NCBI GenBank assembly: GCA_028023455.1
Contig: JAQFVV010006220.1
Span: 10,371,916 to 10,435,915, forward strand
DNA from: Epiperipatus broadwayi
Taxonomy: Eukaryota; Onychophora; Udeonychophora; Euonychophora; Peripatidae
Reading direction: 5' to 3'
Length of the DNA stretch: 64,000 nucleotides
Shown: positions 50,909 to 62,147 of the stretch, in pieces
How positions within the stretch are numbered: the first letter of the stretch is position 1
Layout: each line of letters opens with the position of its first letter
Notes under the pieces: generated by a model
The model's input: the letters and a program-made list of their open reading frames with translations, nothing else
Databases searched by the model: none
What the model was told of the DNA's origin: nothing
Made by a program: the position numbers and the translations under genes

Positions 50909-51846
50909 TGTATAAAAATGGTTTTCCCTTGAAATTTTGAGAGAAGTTCTGTTATTGTAGGTGGAATGTTTCTTTCAGGAATGGCAATGGCATTTAACCA
51001 CTGGGCATCCAAACATATTCTGACAGATCCATCTTTTTTCTTTACGACTACTAATGGGTTAACATACGGAGATGTGTGATTTTCAATAACTTCCCATTCA
51101 ATCATTTGCTGTATTTGAAGATCTACTTCAGCCTTATATTGAAACGGAATGGGATATGAATGGCTCTGGAAATGGCTTTCATCCTTAACTTGAATGTGAT
51201 GCACATACCCCTCAATGATCTTAGGCCTATTCAAAAAAACTGAATAGAACTCCTTCAACAGTTCCATTAGAGGGTGTTGTTCTTCCATTCCTTTTAACAT
51301 GAATTGTGACACTTTATTTTGCATTTCCACGGTATCCCTCACTTGCTGAACACACTGTACCTGAAGTGGCTTATAACTCTTTAGCCCTTTAAATGGCATC
51401 AAAACTTCTTGGCAAAGAAATAAGCATTTGTCATAATCCAAAACACATTTATGCCTGTACAAAAAATCAGTCCCAATTATAACATCTTGTATGAGACCAG
51501 GCATTTTCAAAAAGACATCGTCTAACTCTATGTTACCCAGATACAAATGTAACCACACCTGTTTGGTTTCAATATTTGCCTTCTTGCCATTGGCCAGTGT
51601 CACCTGCATTCTTTTTATTGGCAGTGTATACAAACGTGGCTGGTCTTTCTTTATTTTCACATAAAACTTACTAGAGAGCAATGACATTTGACTTCCTGAA
51701 TCAACCAATGCTTCTGTAATGATGTCTCCAGTCTTTATACTGACAATTGGGCATGTCTGCATAGCTCCATTCCATGCTGGTTCTTCTTGATCTACCATCA
51801 CATTAGCTACAGTCCTATGGCTTTTTTTACTTTTTTTAATTGGAGC
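50899..51846 (-). pseudogene. Gypsy-1 protease and RT N-terminus
   Basis: The open frame extends to about 51846, with the first Met at 51801. An aspartic protease is seen as ITEALVDSGSQMSLLS (catalytic DSG), followed by a beta-rich region and LIQDVIIGTDFL. The RT N-terminus follows with YPIPFQYKAEVDLQIQQMIE, SPYVNPLVVVKKKDGSVRIC and TITELLSKFQGKTIF. The frame ends at a stop about 10 bp after it overlaps the next RT frame. The shift lies in the T-run at about 50910-50925 (ATTTTTA on the minus strand). The protease would have matured the Gag-Pol polyprotein. Confidence 0.88.
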
Positions 51847-51849
51847 TTA

Positions 51850-52423
51850 TAATTGACTCTTTTGACCTTTTTCTATCGAAATTATCTGATTGCCCTGCAT
51901 TGTTCTTTTCTCCACTTCTTCTTGGGCCTGATTATGTTCAATTTCATTTAGCAGTTTAATCATTTCTTCCAAGTGAATGTTGCTACTGCACAACCATGAT
52001 CTGCTGTATATCCCTTGGCATATTGCCCAATACTATTCAACATATCAGCCTCTCAGTCAATGAGAAAGCTATCAATGTCTTCAGCCTTGCTGCTTGTTTG
52101 CAGAAAAACTGGGTGTAATTTTCTCCATTACCCCTAATATATCTTTCTTGTGATATATTGATGAAGATATGATACTGCTTTTCTTCACTCCAAAAAGTGT
52201 GCAATAATTTGCATCGGTAATCCCAAAAAGTCTGTGGCTTGATCTTTAAGATATGCCACCAATCCTCAGCCATTCCTTGTAAATAGTGGCATGCAATTGC
52301 CACTGGTTCAGTCTCCTGCCAATTATGACATCAAAACATCTCTTGCAGGCTCTCCAAATGCTCTAATGGGCTTTCCCAAATATCAGCTGTAAAAGATTTT
52401 ATTTGCCAATCTATTTCGACCAT
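51850..52423 (-). pseudogene. Gypsy-1 gag relic
   Basis: From an ATG at 52423 the minus strand reads MVEIDWQIKSF, then a TGA at about 52333, then AIACHYLQGMAEDWWHILK and TFWDYRCKLLHTFW and IRGNGENYTQFF, a gypsy capsid pattern (YLxGxAxxWW, W-F motifs). The frame breaks near 52037, and pieces of the rest are legible in other frames up to the protease. I see no zinc knuckle. Gag would have formed the virus-like particle that packages element RNA. Confidence 0.75.
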
Positions 52424-53049
52424 GATGCTAGCTAGTCTATCTTCAGCCTCTTCTCTAACTTTATTTAAATTCCCAACGCAACTTCTGTCTATTTATGAAA
52501 TTTATTTATTTTTTTAATCTTCAACTGCTATTTATTATATATATATTTAAAGCACAAAAGTTAAACTGTTTACTTTTTTCTTTAAACACAAACCTAAACT
52601 CTTTGCTTGCTTTTTTTTTTTATTATTATGAACGTAACAGCTAATTTTTAACTAAAAAAAAAATCATTTATATTTTATTTCTAAAACATGAACCGAAACG
52701 CTTTGTTTTTTTTTTATTATTATTTTACGAACATAGAACTAATAACTTTTTTTTTTTTTAATAAACAAAGAAACAAATAAATATATAACTTCTTAATATC
52801 TTTTTGTCTGACCCGTCCGTTCAGTAATAACTCTAAAGAATGCTGTTTAATTAACTATATATATTAATTATTCATATTGAAAAGATGAACCCCCTACTCC
52901 AAACTGCTTTCTACCATTTAGCACAAACTGATCCCTACCTACTGAATCTTGCCTCCAACACTGAAATATTCCTCAATTGTCCGAACAAAATATCACGTGG
53001 GATTTAAAATCGAAGGCCCGCGTTGGCTGCGCTAAAATTACTATAGCTA
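52424..53049 (-). other. Gypsy-1 5' leader
   Basis: About 625 bp between the 5' LTR and gag, rich in poly-A/poly-T runs, with no coding features. No obvious tRNA primer binding site begins at 53049 on the minus strand (it reads TAGCTATAGTAA...), so the LTR boundary or primer is unusual or mutated. Confidence 0.6.
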
Positions 53050-54927
53050 TGTGACGGACAAAAGATTTTAGTTTCATATATCCTGACCATGAGGGCGCCA
53101 CTAGTCCGAAAATCGTAACTAGACATTTATTTTAAGGGTGGGCAGGATATACGAACATGAATGTGCCGGCTAAACCCAGGGAGAGCAAAAGCTAATGAAT
53201 GTGGTTCAGACAATTGAGAAAATACTGAGACAAATGTCAGCCAAAATACTTATAAGAACTTTCTAAATTTATTAAACATAATAACAAAATAAACATGAAA
53301 CTTGATCTACATTTACTTAGCAGATCTTAACATTGAGTGTATGTGAGCAGTACTATGTTAAATACCCAGGCAGACAAGTTCATTTCTTATCTATAACACA
53401 ATAATGGCTTATATCTTCTTGCTAGCAGTTCACCCAACCAATTCCCTTTTTCCTATAGAGATTTAGTAAGATGGATGTTTGTGGAGAATAACGGGACAGC
53501 GCAGACGAGCTTTTCTTAGTCCAGAAAAGAAATGTCGGACAAGTACATTGAAATGAGCCAAGGTTAGTCTCACACAAGAAAGAAACATGAACTACATAAT
53601 CTGAATTATAGCAAATAAATCTCTACCAAAAAATAAATAAATCATATATCCTATAAATCGCTAGCCAAAGCCAAGTTTGATTTAGTTTAACACAAAAGCA
53701 AACAAACAACAAAAATAAAAGAAAACTACTAAGGTTGGTCTGAGCATTTAACAAGGGTTAATCATAAAACTGAGAAATTATTAACATATAAAATACCACT
53801 CGCCCTACACTCTCGAACAAGTAACATTTTAAGATTGAAAATCTTGCTACTAAGATTGTAATGTAAAATAAACAAAAAATACATTAATATTTAAATTGAT
53901 AAATTACATATCATAAATATAATTTCTTTTTAAGATTAAGCTGAGATTTGTGAGAGACTTAATTAGAGATTTAGCCCTGATTTTGATATGGAAAGGTAAG
54001 TTACCTCGAGATAATATTAATTTCTGTTGTTCACACAAAGTTCAGTTTATAGAGTCCTCTATAATGGCTGTCATTTACTACAGGTTCAGAAGTCTGGAGG
54101 CATTATCGGGATCCACTCTGGACTTGACAGTTAGGTCATTATTGAAGTCACAATTTGGAGCTCCGGAGATTCATCTTTGGAATGGCTCAGCCCATCATGT
54201 TGTGGAGATTCTTCGTGGCATATATTACAGGCATGGCGTCTGAATGACTGCTATTATCGCGCAAATAGAGTTATTGTCAGTCAATGAAAATTCAACTTGG
54301 TGATTCCCATGGCACCAATATCAAAAAAAAAATTTAGTCACTTTCACAATGCAACAGTTCAATAACAGCTAAAATCTGGATCGATCCTCAATAACAAGAA
54401 GCTGAACAAGCTGACCTATAAAATAAAAAAAAAAACTGAATGACCAGAATAGTCTCTTTGAATCCTCCTCCAATAAAAAAAAAATACCCAGCTATTTATG
54501 TCCTTTGTTATCTCCCGCGCAATCTTTTTTTGCAACTTTTGACCAAGGTAAATCTCTATCTCCCGCTCAATCTTAATTAGAAAAACAATATCTTACAGGG
54601 CTTTATCTTACAAAAATGATTATTATTTTTTTATATATAAAAAAAAATACAAAACTAAATCTCAGCTTTAAAATACATCAACATTAATTTTTTTTTAGTT
54701 TAAATAAAATACATATAAGAGCACTAATTAAACTTTGTTTGCTTTTAATTATTTTAAAAGAAAACATGCGTCATAAAAAAAATATTTTATACTAAAATCA
54801 ACTTAGAATTAAAAATATAAGATTTCAAGATAAATAAGTATGTGTGTTATTGCACATATAAAACTTGGTTTTTCTTTTTTCTAATTTACATGATAGAACC
54901 CTTGAATCGGATAAAGTATCCAGTTCA
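53050..54927 (-). repeat. Gypsy-1 5' LTR (1878 bp)
   Basis: Partner of 46565-48473. It starts TGTGACGGACAAAAG and ends CAGTTCA on the plus strand. It lacks the 36 bp found at 47054-47089. An uninterrupted 97-codon plus-strand frame (53950-54243, antisense to the element) is present here but truncated in the other LTR. Confidence 0.92.
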
Positions 54928-54975
54928 ATATATATGCACACCCACATCTATGTTGCTATGTGCCATGTAATCCAA
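54928..54975 (+). repeat. Segmental duplicate copy A, right of the gypsy insertion
   Basis: ATATATATGCACACCCACAT and CTATGTTGCTATGTG correspond to 58005-58055 (ATATATATGCACATCCACAA, CTATGTTACTGTGTA). This rejoins copy A across the retrotransposon. Confidence 0.7.
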
Positions 54976-56404
54976 TCAGTTACATGGCCTTCCTCTGAGG
55001 AAAAGAAAAATTGAAGTGAAACCCATATCTAGCAATATGTTACATAATATCCATGAATAATCAAAAGAAAGTTCATATCTCAAACTATGTATATCTCAAT
55101 TCTTTTAGAGACCTAACAGATATCTGACAGTTAACAGAATGAATAGTGACCTGCAATTTTGAGATAGATAAAGAATTTAGCCATTAGGCTATAAGTTCAC
55201 AATGCACCATGAACACTAAGAGGGCTACCTCAATTGAGACACTATAAGCTACTACAACACTTGATAAAATAATGCAAAACTCTTTGCAAAGCCCTACTCC
55301 AATGAAGAAGCTGAAAAATACTAAACTATACCTGCTTCTTTGTGTCTTATGGGCTGGGAAGTACAAGCTATGCCTTGCTTCTTTTTTTAAAGACTTAGAG
55401 GCTGGAATCATGTAGGACTGTGTTAACTTATCTGTGATTAATAATATGAAATACAAAAAATGGGTTAGAGCAAATAAACAAGCTAGAACACTTCTCAGAG
55501 TTGCATGAAAACATTGAAGCCTCAAGCCAATGACAAAAATCCTCCATCTATTATCAAAACTGATAATACGGCTAAACAAATTTCAACAATCAAACACCCA
55601 ATCCAATCTCCAAAATCAGAGATTTTCTATTTAAGTCTAAACATGAACTTCTTTAAACATACATGAAAACTATTATTTTATAATTTATAATCATCATCAA
55701 TACTTTTGTCACACATTTCACATTAATTTTTAAAATTAATTTTGTATAAAATACATATTTTTTTCTTTCTCAGTTGTGGTTGAGATCAAGTTAATAATCC
55801 ACACACAAACATGGGACAGAATATTTAAAAAAATAAACATATTTGAATTATCATAAAATAAAAATACAACTGGGTCTTGTTTTATGTGGATTATTTCAAT
55901 GTGATTTTGAAGTTATGCGATTCATGTTTCTTATTAATATCTTTCATATTTTACTATATTTATTAGATATCAAGAAATTTAAATTATTAATAACTTATTT
56001 TGACTTGAAATACTTTTTTTTTAAAAAAAAAAAAAAAACAACGTTATATTAGCAGCTAACATGAATATGACCTGAAGCTGTATTTAGAAATTAGCTTCTA
56101 TGTAAATAACTTTTTTATACTAATGAGTAAATAATAATAATAGATTTATACTTACATATAAAAATATCACAATAAATATTCAAAAAATTTAAACTTTTAA
56201 AACGTATTTTGTTATATATAGCAGAAATAAATAATCTTTTAGATTTTTAAAATAAAAAATGAAGATTTTATAAACTGAAAATAATCTTTCTAATGATAAT
56301 GTATTATCTTTTTGTTTTGATTATGATCTCATTTTTTTAATAGAAACAGAAAATCATTAACACAGCACAAGACTGAAAATGGTGCTAGTTGTACATCACA
56401 TCAT
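54976..56404. other. AT-rich DNA with one unexplained minus-strand frame
   Basis: The longest frame is 55184-55579 on the minus strand (131 codons, hydrophobic, Met-Phe-Ser-Arg start). The product has no domain I recognise. The plus strand of the same segment has fragments that look protein-like between stops, so it may be an antisense shadow of a degraded repeat. Nothing else is visible. Confidence 0.35.
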
Positions 56405-56491
56405 GAATAAAAATAAAGTGGCTAACAGGTTTCTCTGGGCATAATTGCTGAGATTCTTGACTTCGTTTAAAGAGAAGCCACAATACATAAC
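56405..56491 (+). repeat. 5'-truncated copy of the LINE 3' end
   Basis: It matches 5231-5315: GAATAAA, GTGGCTAACAGGTTTCTCTG, CATAATTGCTGAGAT, TCTTGACTTC and AGAGAAGCCA, then CAATACATAACATT. Only the last 85 bp or so of the LINE is present. The two copies define a conserved 3' terminal segment that the LINE reverse transcriptase may recognise. Confidence 0.75.
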
Positions 56492-57519
56492 ATTGAATCT
56501 GATTTCTCACTAGTTTACAAATGAACACTAGTGGTAATGATTAAAATATGTATGAAAAATGTAAAATTAAATACTGTAGTAATAAAAAAAGTTTGTCTTA
56601 TATTAATTTTTTTTCAAATATTTGAAATTTTTTATTAGTCATATTTTATTTGCTTATTTTTTTAATGCAAATTTTAAGGTAATTTTTTCTTGTTGCTTTG
56701 CTTTTATGCAAATTCTGAAAATTACAGCACCTATCCCCCATTTTTCAAGGTAAATTAAGTCTATTTCTGTGTGATTTTTTTAAAGTGGGTTTTCTGTGGA
56801 ACCTATCTACAGCATAAAACAAGACCCAGGTGTACACAATTATATGCATGTGTGTATTGAATTGCAAGCACACACTGACATCTATCAAAATAAAATCATT
56901 AATTTTATATGTAATTAATTCTTGCTTTAATATATATGTTGTGTGTATAGGAATGTAGGCGCACATTGACATTTATATTATATTTTAAATTAATACAGTA
57001 ATAAGTTTCTTCAAAATATACTTTTCATAATTAATTCCTTGGTTAAAATACATTAAATTCACACACCCATGTGTTTATCAATAAAACATAGATATAATTT
57101 AAAATTAGATATCAAATTCTATCTTTAATGATTACAATTTCTTTTTAAAAAGAAATAAAGTCAAATTTTTTTGACAGTTTATGAAAGTTTCTTTCTTGAC
57201 AGGCCACCCTCTAGATTAATTAGATAAACATTTTAAACAAAAATTATACTCTTGCAAGTTTATTTTAATTCAAGCAAAATTATCTGCTGGTATTTTTTAA
57301 AATGTCATTTTTAGGAAAGAAATTATTTAAAGTTTCATTATCATTATATATAATGTTGTTCACAATCACATGTATATATATATATTTATCTGGATTTCTC
57401 TGCATATAGATACATCAGCAAATATATAATGATTTCTTCATCAAGCTGATGGACCTTGGGCAATACTGGCTTGTCATAATTGATAGAGATATAATTCAGG
57501 TAATTTGTTATCCTTTATC
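56492..57519. other. AT-rich DNA, partly related to 44.9-45.6 kb
   Basis: No gene recognised. Words such as CTATCAAAATAAA with TCATTAATTTT at about 56882 recur at about 44990, which hints that the segmental duplication once extended further left. Confidence 0.35.
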
Positions 57520-58060
57520 AATTCCTTTCTGTCCAGGATTGGTATAGTTCAGACAAGCTGTCTTCTAGAACACATTTAAGCAGGCTAGACTCATTAGAAG
57601 TAGACCCAGACTTCATGTGAATTAACTCCATTATAGTGAAATCAATAGACTGCTACTTCTGCCCTGGCCTCCTTGCATTATTCCATGATCAGCTCTTTTT
57701 ATAAGAGTCATCTGAGGTGATAAAAACATCTTAAATAAAAACAGAGTTTTTTTGTATAATCCTTATTTTGATTAAAAACAATTTTGTATACAAACATTAA
57801 TAAAAAAAAGTAAGCCATGCTTGTTCTTAAATTCAAAATCAGAATACAATATTAATTTATTTAGACCTTTTTAAATGTTTTAATTTATAATAAAATTTTA
57901 TTTTAAATCCAGAGTTATTTAACCCTTTATAGTTATTATTCCCAGTGAATATAGAAAAATATCTACAAAAATTTGTCTGTGTTTATTTCTACTTTTCCTT
58001 TACTTTATATATATGCACATCCACAACTATGTTACTGTGTATCATATAACCCAATATATA
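57520..58060 (+). repeat. Segmental duplicate copy B: empty site for gypsy-1
   Basis: Continuous counterpart of 45770-46564 plus 54928-54975. At about 58000-58015 it reads ACTTTATATATATGCACAT with no insertion, the pre-insertion sequence of the target. It lacks about 60-70 bp present in copy A near 46265-46330. It contains no gene. Confidence 0.8.
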
Positions 58061-59056
58061 TTGTAATACTAAGTTGTGAGTCTGCTGATATGGCCAACAA
58101 TCATCATCTGAAAATGATACTAGATTTATCATCTGAATTTCTTACATTAAAGTATCAGCTTTCATTGGGTGTAACCACAGACCTCTACAAAACCCTCAAC
58201 CATTACTAATAGTTTAATTTGTCTACTAACTAAAAAATCTAGGGAGTGCTTAAAATATTCAGTTGGATGTAGCATATTATGATGCAATAATAATAATGAC
58301 CAATAAATAAGACTAACTAAAATGAATAAATATCAGAAATTTATTATAAATGCATTAAATTATATTAAAACACACAGTATAATGATTTTAATAATTGCAT
58401 TTTATACCTAATTAGTATTATAATGCTCTTTCTTTATCATTGTTTCATTAATCTTTCCATATTTGCAATCCCTTTTTCCAGACTCTGTCAGAAAGTCTTC
58501 AACAAAGATGTCTTCATTATCATTTGAGATCAGATTTATATGAACTCTGATTTTTTTTCTGTTTAGCTATCCTTTGCTTTTGGGTGATATTGCAATGTTT
58601 TACTAACTTTCCACTACCATGATTTGCAATTATTTTAAGCCTTGTTTGGACATTGTGTTGGTTGTGATAGATCACTGTGATACATCCATTTTCCATTTGG
58701 TAAATTCATTTTATAGAGTTTATTGCTTCATTTTAGTTTATTTGATGGCATGTTTTTTATTATCACAAGCATTATAATGCTGATTCTCTCTCCCATAGAT
58801 ATTAATAATTTGTCTAGTTCTTGTACAACTCCGAGCTTAAAATTTTTGTTTTCTGCCATACTTGAAGAATCTTCACAGTTAAATTTATATGCATTCTGTT
58901 ATCTGATATTTTTTCTTTATATGTTGAAATAAATATTATCTTCTAAACTGTTTCTTCTATGACATCTGAGCTTTTCTGAATCAGTATTACAAACTCCATC
59001 TTGACATTGTCTTAATGACTTGTCTCTTTAGCTCAGCATTAATGTCTTTTACCATT
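58061..59056. other. AT-rich DNA, no gene recognised
   Basis: Short frames only (for example 58723-58932), without domain features. Confidence 0.45.
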
Positions 59057-59119
59057 TGCATACCAGCTAAGTTGCAATTAAATAAACAACAACAAAAAAA
59101 TAAATGAGAGTTTATTATA

Positions 59120-59177
<58 letters not shown>

Positions 59178-59473
59178 AATGAATTAATTATAAATCTTCA
59201 ATTGAAACAGACTCTAACATAAACATCATTTGTAGTGTATATAATATTTCTGTATACAAACTACTTGAGATTTTCCAAGCTTTTACACACATGCTTACTT
59301 CATCTGTGGCTTCTTTTTTAGTGTATGTGCTTTGCATATGTATAGTTAATTTAGGTAACTAATTTAAGTTCAGCCCATGCTAATTACTTATGAATTTTAC
59401 TACAGTGAATAATTATGTGTTTTGCAGCAATTATTTTCCGATGAACTTTATTTACATTAATATTATATACACA
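59057..59473 (-). repeat. Gypsy-2 3' LTR
   Basis: Begins TGCATACCAGCTAAGT on the plus strand and aligns with 62148-62565 through AATTAAATAAACAA, AATTGAAACAG, CACACATGCTTACT and TAGTTAATTTA. It contains a (TA)n expansion at 59123-59173 that is only a few repeats long in the other LTR. Confidence 0.8.
59123..59173. repeat. (TA)n microsatellite inside the LTR, 51 bp
   Basis: Uninterrupted TA run. The other LTR has only ATATATATATA at about 62224, so the tract expanded after insertion. Confidence 0.9.
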
Positions 59474-59979
59474 TATATATCTATATACTTATTATTTATA
59501 ACATTTTATACTTTTCAATTTCTTCCTTCACTCTAAACAATTAACTTTTGCTTCGCAAGAAATAATCTTGCAGACATTGAGGTTTCCATCACACTCAGGC
59601 AGGCCTTGTTAGAAATGGATATTTTTCCTCCCACTGTTCAGTAGTTTTCTTTTCTTCCAGAAATCTCTGATTCATTTAACTAATAATCTTTTCACTTAAG
59701 TGATTTTTATTATTGTGAGTCTGGCAGCTCTTGTGCTGTATTAGTATTTCCTTTTTTGTGTGTGAAGTATTATTATTTATTATTAAATTAGCATTCAAAT
59801 GATTAATGTGTTTCAAATGATTTGTGTATCATCAACCATCTACCTTTTGAAGTTTGCACTTCTTTTGATTGGCTTGAAACAATGCTGATTATTACTCCCA
59901 GAATCCATTTTCTCTTCAATATGTGTGTATGCATAGGAAGTCACTAACTTTATAGCTTTCTTCATTGAAATCAATTTGC

Positions 59980-60640
59980 CTTTATGTTCTATTATTAGGC
60001 ATTAGTAGGGGTTCAAAATTTTCCATGCAATAACATCTCACTTGGTGTCTTTTTAGTCAATGTACAAGGAGTGAAATGTTGATAGAATGTAGCATCAGTT
60101 AAAGCTTCATTAATATCATTGTATGAAGCTTTCTTTAGCACCTGTTTCAAATACTGTATTGCTTTTTTTGCCAAACCATTAGAATCTGAGTGATGGGTAT
60201 GTGTGTGTGAATTCCTTTAGTTTTTAAAAAGTCTAAACAAATCATATGTGAAAACAGTTCCATAATTTTGGCATAGTCACAATATATAAAAATTTCATTT
60301 AAAGCTCTCATGGCGTTTTTTGTGCTCATATTCTCCTAGTTTTTAAAAAGTTTTAAATAAATCCAAATGTAAAACCAGTTTCATTATCTGGAACAATAAT
60401 TTCAGGATAATCATGATATGCAAAAATTTCATTTAAACCTTTCACAGTAATTTTCATGCGCATGCTCTTAACTTAGTCTATCAGTATCAGGAGTATATTT
60501 TCATTAAATGGGCCAGCATGATCTGTATGGAAGCTTTCCTATGGCTTATTTGCTTTAATCTAATGCTCTAATTTTTTGGGAGTCATTATAGAAGTAGAAT
60601 GACAATCTTTCCAATACTTGACAGCCTGTACAATTGTACT
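59980..60640 (-). pseudogene. Gypsy-2 integrase relic with internal duplication
   Basis: The minus strand reads SFHTDHAGPFNENILLILID (first catalytic Asp, HxDxAGPF pattern), then LNEIFAYHDYPEIIVPDNET (second Asp; usually SDNGTQF), then IHTHIPITQI from the HPxSNG region and WQKKQYS near the catalytic Glu position, and later a TPSEMLLHG-like segment. The block LNEIF...FLKT occurs twice, at about 60211-60330 and 60331-60466, a diverged tandem duplication inside the core. Multiple stops. It would have been the DNA-joining enzyme of the element. Confidence 0.75.
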
Positions 60641-61127
60641 GTTTAAGCTCTTGCTGCTGCTGTCTCTTTTACTGATCCAGACAAATCCTCACAATTTACA
60701 ATACGATTGTAAATCATCTGCATTCTTTCTCTTCATTGGAATTGTAAGTAGCCAGAACCAATTTCCTTCTTAGACTGGTGTAAGGTTTTTTTCACAATAT
60801 ATGGTGGCAGTAATTTTAGTTTTAGTTTTCAGTTTAATTGATAACATGAAATTACATCATATATCAATCTGGCTATAACATTTGCCTTATTCATAGTGAT
60901 AAATTTTCTTGTTTTCTTTATTAATTTTGTCCAAACTTTTACCAAAATTAAGAACAATTCCTTCCTACTGTCTATTTCCATATTGTTTTTTTGTCTGAGA
61001 ATTCATATGTTTAAATGAACATGGTTATTTTCTACACTGTTTATTATTTTTCCTTCAATTATACTTTTGACTCCTCCTACCTATGATTTGAAATCTGCTC
61101 ATAACTCCTTTTTTTATAATTATTTTT
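60641..61127 (-). other. Gypsy-2 internal region without readable pol
   Basis: This interval should hold protease and RT but is far too short and shows no YxDD or DSG motif. It marks the internal deletion. Confidence 0.5.
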
Positions 61128-61260
61128 TGTGATAAACACACTGTAAATGATTGATTTTCTTGTGTATATGGCACTTAGCACTTTTAAATTTCCTTAAGTG
61201 TCCTCTCTCATCACAACATTAGCATACAAAAGACTTCTTAGGCCTCTGACAGCTTGAGGT
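61128..61260 (-). pseudogene. Gypsy-2 zinc-knuckle region
   Basis: The minus strand reads RPKKSFVC, stop, CCDERGHLRKF, then KCHIHKKINHLQCVY, two decayed CCHC knuckles of the Cys-x2-Cys-x4-His-x4-Cys kind found at the end of gypsy Gag, where they bind RNA. A few Cys positions are mutated and one stop interrupts. Confidence 0.6.
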
Positions 61261-61496
61261 CTAAATGTCAGCTCTATTTACCATCATTTTATATTTTTCT
61301 ATATCTCTATTATTTTGAAATTCTGCCTCATTTTCCATGAGTAATTCTTGTATTACAAGGCTACTTTTCTGACAAGAACTTGATATAACCATAACCATCA
61401 TTTTATATGTTACTATATCTTTATTATTTTAAAATTCTGTAGCATCTTCCATGAGTGATTCTTGGGTTATACATTTATCCATTGTTTGTTTATATG

Positions 61497-61802
61497 TCAA
61501 AGCCACTTCTCTGAGGAGAACTTGATATAACTTATTATCAGTCTGCCCCATAACCACTGATCAAGGAGCATATCATTCAGTTCAATAATAAATTCACAGT
61601 GTTTCACAAATTCCTGCATTGCTATAATATAATGTTGATACTTCTTATTTAATGTTTGTCTTCTACTTTTAAAACATAGATATGACAACTGTTTAGACAT
61701 TGGTGGCTCAAAGTATGTGCATATTTTTTTAAGCCTGAGATACACTATTTCTTCTGGAGAATTCCATTCACAAAGCCTTTTTGTTATTTGCCTACTAAAC
61801 AC
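61497..61802 (-). pseudogene. Gypsy-2 gag capsid fragment
   Basis: A 101-residue frame containing TYFEPPMSKQ, then a YLCFKSRRQTLNKKYQHYII and MQEFVKHCEFIIELNDMLLD and GRLI pattern. This follows the gypsy Gag order (F/Y-P-K...RF-F-R-Q...Y-L+-L-CEF...L-DR-V-GI). It is truncated at both ends by frame changes. Confidence 0.65.
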
Positions 61803-62147
61803 TCCAATGATACTACCTTTAGGTTATCATATATTTTATTAATGGACACATATTTCTCCATGTGTTCTATGTACAAACATCAATTTTCTATGCTGTTAAA
61901 ATCAAATTCCTTAACATTATTGTGAATTGACATTATTAAAGTTGTTCAATTTATATACAAATGTCACAGCTCTTTCAATTACAATATTGATAACTTAATC
62001 ACCTGCATTTAACTTTTTCATTTGTACAGAATTTTCTGTCAACTTAAGACACTCCACTGTACTTTAGTATCATGTGATCTGTAATCATTATACTGTACTT
62101 CAGGTTTCTTGTTGACTGGGTCACCCTGAGGTATAGGCGGAGATATA

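Larger units (their letters stand above)
46565..54927 (-). mobile_element. Ty3/gypsy LTR retrotransposon 1, full length but dead
   Basis: An 8.36-kb element on the minus strand with two LTRs (46565-48473 and 53050-54927) that begin TGTG and end TTCA on the plus strand, so TG...CA boundaries are kept. The internal region encodes gag, protease, RT, RNase H and integrase in gypsy order, with no envelope-like frame. Both flanks are ATATATAT (46557-46564 and 54928-54935), so a short target duplication in a TA run is likely. The uninterrupted site exists at 57.5-58.06 kb. Several frameshifts and stops in every reading frame mean no functional polyprotein. A primer binding site complementary to a tRNA 3' end was not identified next to 53049. 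Confidence 0.92.

Noticed and set aside
55184-55579. 131-codon minus-strand frame as a host gene
   Set aside because: The hydrophobic, low-complexity product has no recognisable domain, and the opposite strand looks as protein-like; probably a chance frame or a repeat shadow.
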